Positions 4,508-7,756 of a stretch of 7,756 nucleotides of DNA are shown piece after piece. The DNA is from Alphaproteobacteria bacterium (lineage in GTDB: Bacteria > Pseudomonadota > Alphaproteobacteria > Puniceispirillales > UBA1172). Location: contig JAGWAQ010000138.1 of NCBI GenBank assembly GCA_021296375.1, positions 1-7,756 on the forward strand, written 5' to 3'. Position numbers and translations under genes: made by a program. How positions within the stretch are numbered: position 1 is the first letter of the stretch; each line of letters starts with the position of its first letter. The notes beneath the pieces were generated by a model. It saw only the letters and a list, made by a program, of their open reading frames with translations. It was not told the DNA's origin and did not search any database.

Positions 4508-6304
4508 TCATTCGCGGGGCCGTCGATAGAACAGTATCTCGACATCCTGGCCGCGGGAATAATTATGGCCTTTCAGGCTGGTGATCAGCTCAAGCTTCAG
4601 CCCCAACTCACGGGCGGTGTTGCGAAACTCGCTGGCGCTGCGTTGTTCAACAAGGGCGAGGCCATCTTCAGCCTCGGCCATAAAAAATGCCGCTTCGTCA
4701 GGGCTGAACAGCAGGATGTCAGTGCCCAGCTCAAACACCAGGGACGGTTCATGATAGCCGGCCGCCGTGATCAGTTGCGGGGACGGGGTGATGGTGGCGA
4801 TCGCATCCTTGATGCGCGGCGCCAGACGAAAGCCCTCAAGGGACGGCAGGACCGACCCCATCAGCACGACATAAAACATCATCGCGCTTGTGATCATCGC
4901 CACCAGCGCCATGGTCTTGCCGCGCCGTTGCCACCAGAAGGCCGCCGCTGAAACACCGCAGGCCAGGCCAAAAGCCACCGCCGCCGCCATGCGGCTGCCT
5001 TGCCCGAAGGTCGCCAGGTAAATCACGACCATCCCCAGCACCGGCCCCAGCGCCATGAACCCCCATTCCCAGGCCAGCACAATGCCACGGGTGATGCTCA
5101 CGCTTTTCAGCAAGCGGCGCGCCCGTGCCAGCGGCTGTTCGGGTGATGGCGGTTTTGGCAAGCGGGATTTTGCGGCGGGCAGGCTTTCGTCAATCCCCAT
5201 CATGGCGAGGATCACGAGGGCGGTGAACAGCGGCAGGTTGTAATGAGGCAGTTTGGTTGGCGTCATTTCAAGGATCACCCAGAACGGCAGTAACCAGCCG
5301 AGAAGAAACAGGATATCGCCGTCACGCCAGCGCGGCGCCACGGCTTTTACCGCCCGCGCCAGAAACAGGCTTGCTGGCCAGAAGGTGATGATGATCAACC
5401 CAAGGTAGGTGAGCGGCGGGGCGCCATGGGATTCCTGCCCGGATTTCAGTTTTGAGACAAAATCGCCATTGATGGCAATATTCAGGAAAGCGCCATCGGT
5501 GGCGCTTGTCACCAGCACCACCCAGGGCAGGACAAGGGCGGTCAGGATAATCACCCCCAGCATTGGCTTGAGCGCCAGCACCCAGCGCCAGCCGCCATCA
5601 CGCCATTGGCCGCTGGCCACCACCACCAGGGCGATGGTCATGATCGCCACGACAGGCGCGATCGGCCCTTTGATAAGTATCGCCGCCGCCATGGCGGCCC
5701 AGAACAAGGCGGCATATTTGCCCGACACATAATGCCCGCCGCTATCCAACTGGCGGATTTTCCACAAGGTGATTTGCTGGAGCGTCACCATCGCCGCCAG
5801 CATGGCGTCGGTGGTGGCGAGATGACTTTCCATCACCATCACCAGAGATGTCGCCATGAACAGCCCGGCAAAAACCGCCGCGCGGGGGGGCAGCAACTGG
5901 CGGGCAAACAGCGTCGTCAACACCACCATCAGCACCCCGCCAATGACGCTCGGCACGCGGTAACTGGCGATATGCTGATCCCCAAAAATCCTGGCGGAGG
6001 CCGATTGCATCCAGTAAATGCCGATCGGTTTTTTGGCCCGCAAATCCTGCTGAAAACGAGGGGTGACGTAATCCCCTGACGCCACCATCTGTTTGCTGGC
6101 TTGCGCGAACCGCGCTTCGTCACGGTCAATAGGCGAAATGCTGGACATCCCCGGGGTGAAACATATGACGGCCACCGCCACCACCATCATGAGGCCGAGC
6201 AGGCGAGCGCGGTCCAGACCGGCCAGAAAACGAAAGCCTCGACCGATCAGTTGCGAGGGGGATGTGGTGCGAGCTGGTGTCACGAAAATGCCCTGAGCCA
6301 TCAT
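4508..6304 (-). CDS. GT39/ArnT-like integral membrane glycosyltransferase
   Basis: Members of this PMT/ArnT superfamily take a sugar from a polyprenyl-phosphate donor and add it to lipid A, LPS or protein on the periplasmic face. The 598-residue product starts with about 35 cytoplasmic residues, then a first membrane helix (about 36-52). A periplasmic loop follows with ISPIDRDEARFAQASKQM (56-73), whose Asp-Glu pair (62-63) matches the catalytic acidic motif of the family. RAKKPIGIYWMQ (89-100) and MTPTKLPHYNLPLF (347-360) are the further family marks. Many hydrophobic helices lie between 118 and about 500, and a soluble C-terminal domain of about 100 residues probably faces the periplasm. The length fits the ArnT class. 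ATGs at 6304 and 6301 are both usable and the ribosome site is weak. It is divergent from the MATE gene and 111 bp upstream of GT2, whose donor product it probably uses. I do not call it arnT because the sugar and acceptor are unknown. Confidence 0.92.
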   Translation of the reverse strand: MMAQGIFVTPARTTSPSQLIGRGFRFLAGLDRARLLGLMMVVAVAVICFTPGMSSISPIDRDEARFAQASKQMVASGDYVTPRFQQDLRAKKPIGIYWMQSASARIFGDQHIASYRVPSVIGGVLMVVLTTLFARQLLPPRAAVFAGLFMATSLVMVMESHLATTDAMLAAMVTLQQITLWKIRQLDSGGHYVSGKYAALFWAAMAAAILIKGPIAPVVAIMTIALVVVASGQWRDGGWRWVLALKPMLGVIILTALVLPWVVLVTSATDGAFLNIAINGDFVSKLKSGQESHGAPPLTYLGLIIITFWPASLFLARAVKAVAPRWRDGDILFLLGWLLPFWVILEMTPTKLPHYNLPLFTALVILAMMGIDESLPAAKSRLPKPPSPEQPLARARRLLKSVSITRGIVLAWEWGFMALGPVLGMVVIYLATFGQGSRMAAAVAFGLACGVSAAAFWWQRRGKTMALVAMITSAMMFYVVLMGSVLPSLEGFRLAPRIKDAIATITPSPQLITAAGYHEPSLVFELGTDILLFSPDEAAFFMAEAEDGLALVEQRSASEFRNTARELGLKLELITSLKGHNYSRGQDVEILFYRRPRE

Positions 6305-6310
6305 GGTTTA

Positions 6311-6327
6311 CTTATCGCGGCAATAAG
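6311..6327. promoter_or_regulatory. Short inverted repeat in the GT39-MATE divergent spacer
   Basis: CTTAT (6311-6315) and ATAAG (6323-6327) flank a 7-base centre, GC-rich in its first five bases. The whole spacer is only 36 bp (6305-6340). The symmetry and position suit a shared operator, but a 5-bp arm is short and may be chance. No clear promoter pair or strong ribosome site was seen on either strand, so promoter elements probably extend into the 5' ends of the genes. Confidence 0.25.
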
Positions 6328-6340
6328 ATCAACATGAGCT

Positions 6341-7711
6341 ATGAATACTTCACTACAAATTAGCACTTTCTGGGCGCGATGGCAGAAAAAATTTCGCGCA
6401 GGGCAAGCCACACGAGCCGCCGTTTGGGCCATTGCCCTGCCGGTGATGCTGGCCAATGTGACGGTGCCGTTTGTCGGCATGGTGGACACCGCCGTGATGG
6501 GGCATCTTGACCATGCCCATTACATCGGCGGGGTTGCCATGGGGTCCTTCATCTTCAGCCTGATCACCACGACCTTTGGCTTCCAGCGTATGGCCACCAC
6601 AGGGCTGATCGCGCAGGCGGCTGGCGCCGGGCAGAAGGACGTGATCTTCATGACGCTTTATCGCGCGGTGGTGATCGCGCTTGGCCTGGGGCTGGGGATC
6701 ATCGCGTTTTCCGTGCCGGTTATTGCCCTTGCGCGCCTTGCCCTGACCGCCAGTCAAGCGGTGCTGGCGGGGATGGAGACCTATATCAGTATTCTGGCCT
6801 GGGCGGGGCCTGCCATTTGCCTCAATATGGTGGGGCTGGGGTTGATGTTCGGGCTGCAGAAAGTGCGTTATTGCATGGTCCAGCTGGTGGTCATCAACAG
6901 CGTCAATATTGTCGCCAATCTGGCTTTTGTTTTCGGCCTGGGGATGAAGATCGAAGGCGTTGCCTTTGCCAGTGTGCTGGCGCAATACGTCGGGCTTGGG
7001 GTGAGCATCCTGCTGGTTCGCGCCTGCCTTGGCCCGTTCCGCCAGTGGCGGCCGGTTATCTGGGCAGAAGCGGCGGCGTTGGGTGCGCTCAGCCGATACG
7101 CCGCGCTCGGGCGAGACCTGACCATCCGCACGCTTTGCATTATCCTCGGCGAAGTGATGGTGCTGAACGCCTCGGCAGGGCTGGGGGATGAAGTGATCGC
7201 CGCCTCGCAACTGGGGTTCGTGATCTTCGGGTTGATGGCCTACAGTCTTGACGGGTTCGCCCATGCCGCCGAAGCCCTGGTGGGAACAGCCGTCGGCAAG
7301 CGTGACCTGAAGGCGCTCAGGATTGCCATTCGTGAAAGCACTATCCTGGCGTTGATGACGGCGGCAATGATGACGGCGGTGATCTTTATGTTCGGTCCGG
7401 CCTTCATGCGGGTCTTGACCAGCATCCCCGAGGTGTTGGCGGAAGCGGAAACCGTGCTGTTCTGGCTGGCGGTGATGCCCGTCACATCAGTGCTGGCGTT
7501 TCAGATGGACGGGGTGTTCATTGGCGCCACCAAAGCCCGCATCATGCGCAACGCCATGGTGGTGTCGATGGCGGTGTTTGTGCCGGTGTTGGTATTGGGC
7601 AAGTTCTGGGCCGGGCTGGATGGCATCTGGATTGCGTTCAATATCCTGCTCGCCCTGCGGGGGCTGACGCTGTGGTTAAAGGTTAGGGACGTTCACGCCG
7701 AAGCCCGTTAG
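6341..7711 (+). CDS. MATE family efflux transporter, DinF subfamily
   Basis: MATE proteins export organic cations, drugs or metabolites across the inner membrane using a H+ or Na+ gradient. The 456-residue product has the usual size and about 12 hydrophobic helices. DinF-type marks are seen in both halves: LPVMLANVTVPFVGMVDTAV (33-52, Asp49 in helix 1), MGHL (53-56), FGFQRMATTGLIAQAAGAG (79-97), YSLDGFAHAAEALVGTAVGK (301-320) and DGVFIGAT in the second half. The substrate cannot be read from sequence. ATG at 6341 is chosen because the ATG at 6334 runs into a stop within nine codons; its ribosome site is weak. It is divergent from GT39 by 36 bp, and its stop codon probably overlaps the end of a convergent gene at the right edge. 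A 15-bp-period repeat lies at residues 338-347 in a membrane segment. DinF-like proteins beside envelope genes need not be drug pumps. Confidence 0.94.
   Translation: MNTSLQISTFWARWQKKFRAGQATRAAVWAIALPVMLANVTVPFVGMVDTAVMGHLDHAHYIGGVAMGSFIFSLITTTFGFQRMATTGLIAQAAGAGQKDVIFMTLYRAVVIALGLGLGIIAFSVPVIALARLALTASQAVLAGMETYISILAWAGPAICLNMVGLGLMFGLQKVRYCMVQLVVINSVNIVANLAFVFGLGMKIEGVAFASVLAQYVGLGVSILLVRACLGPFRQWRPVIWAEAAALGALSRYAALGRDLTIRTLCIILGEVMVLNASAGLGDEVIAASQLGFVIFGLMAYSLDGFAHAAEALVGTAVGKRDLKALRIAIRESTILALMTAAMMTAVIFMFGPAFMRVLTSIPEVLAEAETVLFWLAVMPVTSVLAFQMDGVFIGATKARIMRNAMVVSMAVFVPVLVLGKFWAGLDGIWIAFNILLALRGLTLWLKVRDVHAEAR
7353..7379 (+). repeat. 12-bp direct repeat with 15-bp period inside the MATE gene
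   Basis: TGATGACGGCGG occurs at 7353-7364 and 7368-7379, separated by CAA; a third start (TGATC) follows at 7380. The translation is LMTAA then MMTAV (residues 338-347), within a hydrophobic helix. The frame is kept. Whether this is an insertion relative to relatives cannot be told without an alignment. Confidence 0.75.
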
Positions 7712-7756
7712 GTTAACGGGGACCAGCGCGGATTTTGAAGAAATTCATCCGCCGCC
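7708..7756 (-). CDS. C-terminal end of an unidentified convergent gene (partial)
   Basis: From 7755 downwards the minus strand reads 15 codons, AADEFLQNPRWSPLT, then TAA at 7710-7708. The composition looks like a genuine soluble protein end, and a gene is expected here because MATE ends only 45 bp before the window edge. The stop would overlap the MATE stop codon tail to tail (7708-7711). A second minus-strand frame is also open over this short stretch, so the call is tentative, and the family is not recognisable from 15 residues. Confidence 0.35.
   Translation of the reverse strand, partial: AADEFLQNPRWSPLT

Noticed and set aside
3956..4951. 331-codon plus-strand open frame opposite GT2 and GT39
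   Set aside because: It crosses two well-supported minus-strand genes and the spacer between them. The Gln/His/Arg/Gly-rich translation is typical of an antisense frame in GC-rich DNA.
3235..6304. A complete arn (L-Ara4N) operon
   Set aside because: Only ArnC-like and ArnT-like folds are present; no ArnA, ArnB or ArnD is in the window, and these families use many different sugars.
6353..7264. 303-codon minus-strand open frame opposite the MATE gene
   Set aside because: It is antisense to a complete transporter gene. The His/Gln/Pro/Arg-rich product without hydrophobic core looks like a codon-bias shadow.

Overview
The window looks like an ordinary chromosomal stretch of a GC-rich alphaproteobacterium. 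This rests on three things seen in the sequence: strong GCC/GCG and GGC codon use, an alphaproteobacterial style of protein throughout (HemC with HSSKDMET, a DinF-type MATE protein), and hemC placed divergently from a tsaD-gpsA pair, a gene order I know from many Alphaproteobacteria. The genus cannot be fixed; a marine Rhodospirillales or SAR116-like source is only a guess. No RNA genes, CRISPR arrays, insertion sequences, phage genes or toxin modules were seen.

Layout. Positions 1-922 (minus) carry hemC (haem biosynthesis), cut by the left edge a few residues before its expected end. A 129-bp divergent spacer follows, with an FNR/CRP-like box and a 9-bp direct repeat. Positions 1052-3195 (plus) carry tsaD (tRNA t6A modification) and gpsA (glycerol-3-phosphate dehydrogenase), joined by an ATGA start/stop overlap. 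Facing them on the minus strand is a three-gene envelope glycosylation group, in order of transcription: a GT39/ArnT-like membrane glycosyltransferase (6304-4508), a polyprenyl-phosphate sugar synthase-like GT2 enzyme (about 4396-3620) and a small LAB_N-domain membrane protein (3615-3235). A 36-bp divergent spacer then leads into a DinF-type MATE transporter (6341-7711, plus). Its stop codon appears to overlap the end of a convergent minus-strand gene that runs off the right edge.

How the genes fit together. HemC, TsaD and GpsA are housekeeping enzymes. The GT2, LAB_N and GT39 proteins read as one pathway: GT2 loads a sugar onto a polyprenyl phosphate on the cytoplasmic face, the donor crosses the membrane, and GT39 transfers the sugar on the periplasmic face, probably to lipid A/LPS. 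The LAB_N protein is the least understood member and could help anchor or flip the donor.

The most unusual structural feature is the number of short direct tandem duplications (12-15 bp): inside tsaD, inside gpsA, across the gpsA stop codon, just after the GT39 stop codon and inside the MATE gene. The one in tsaD lengthens a normally compact, highly conserved enzyme. I found no convincing wholly new biological system here.
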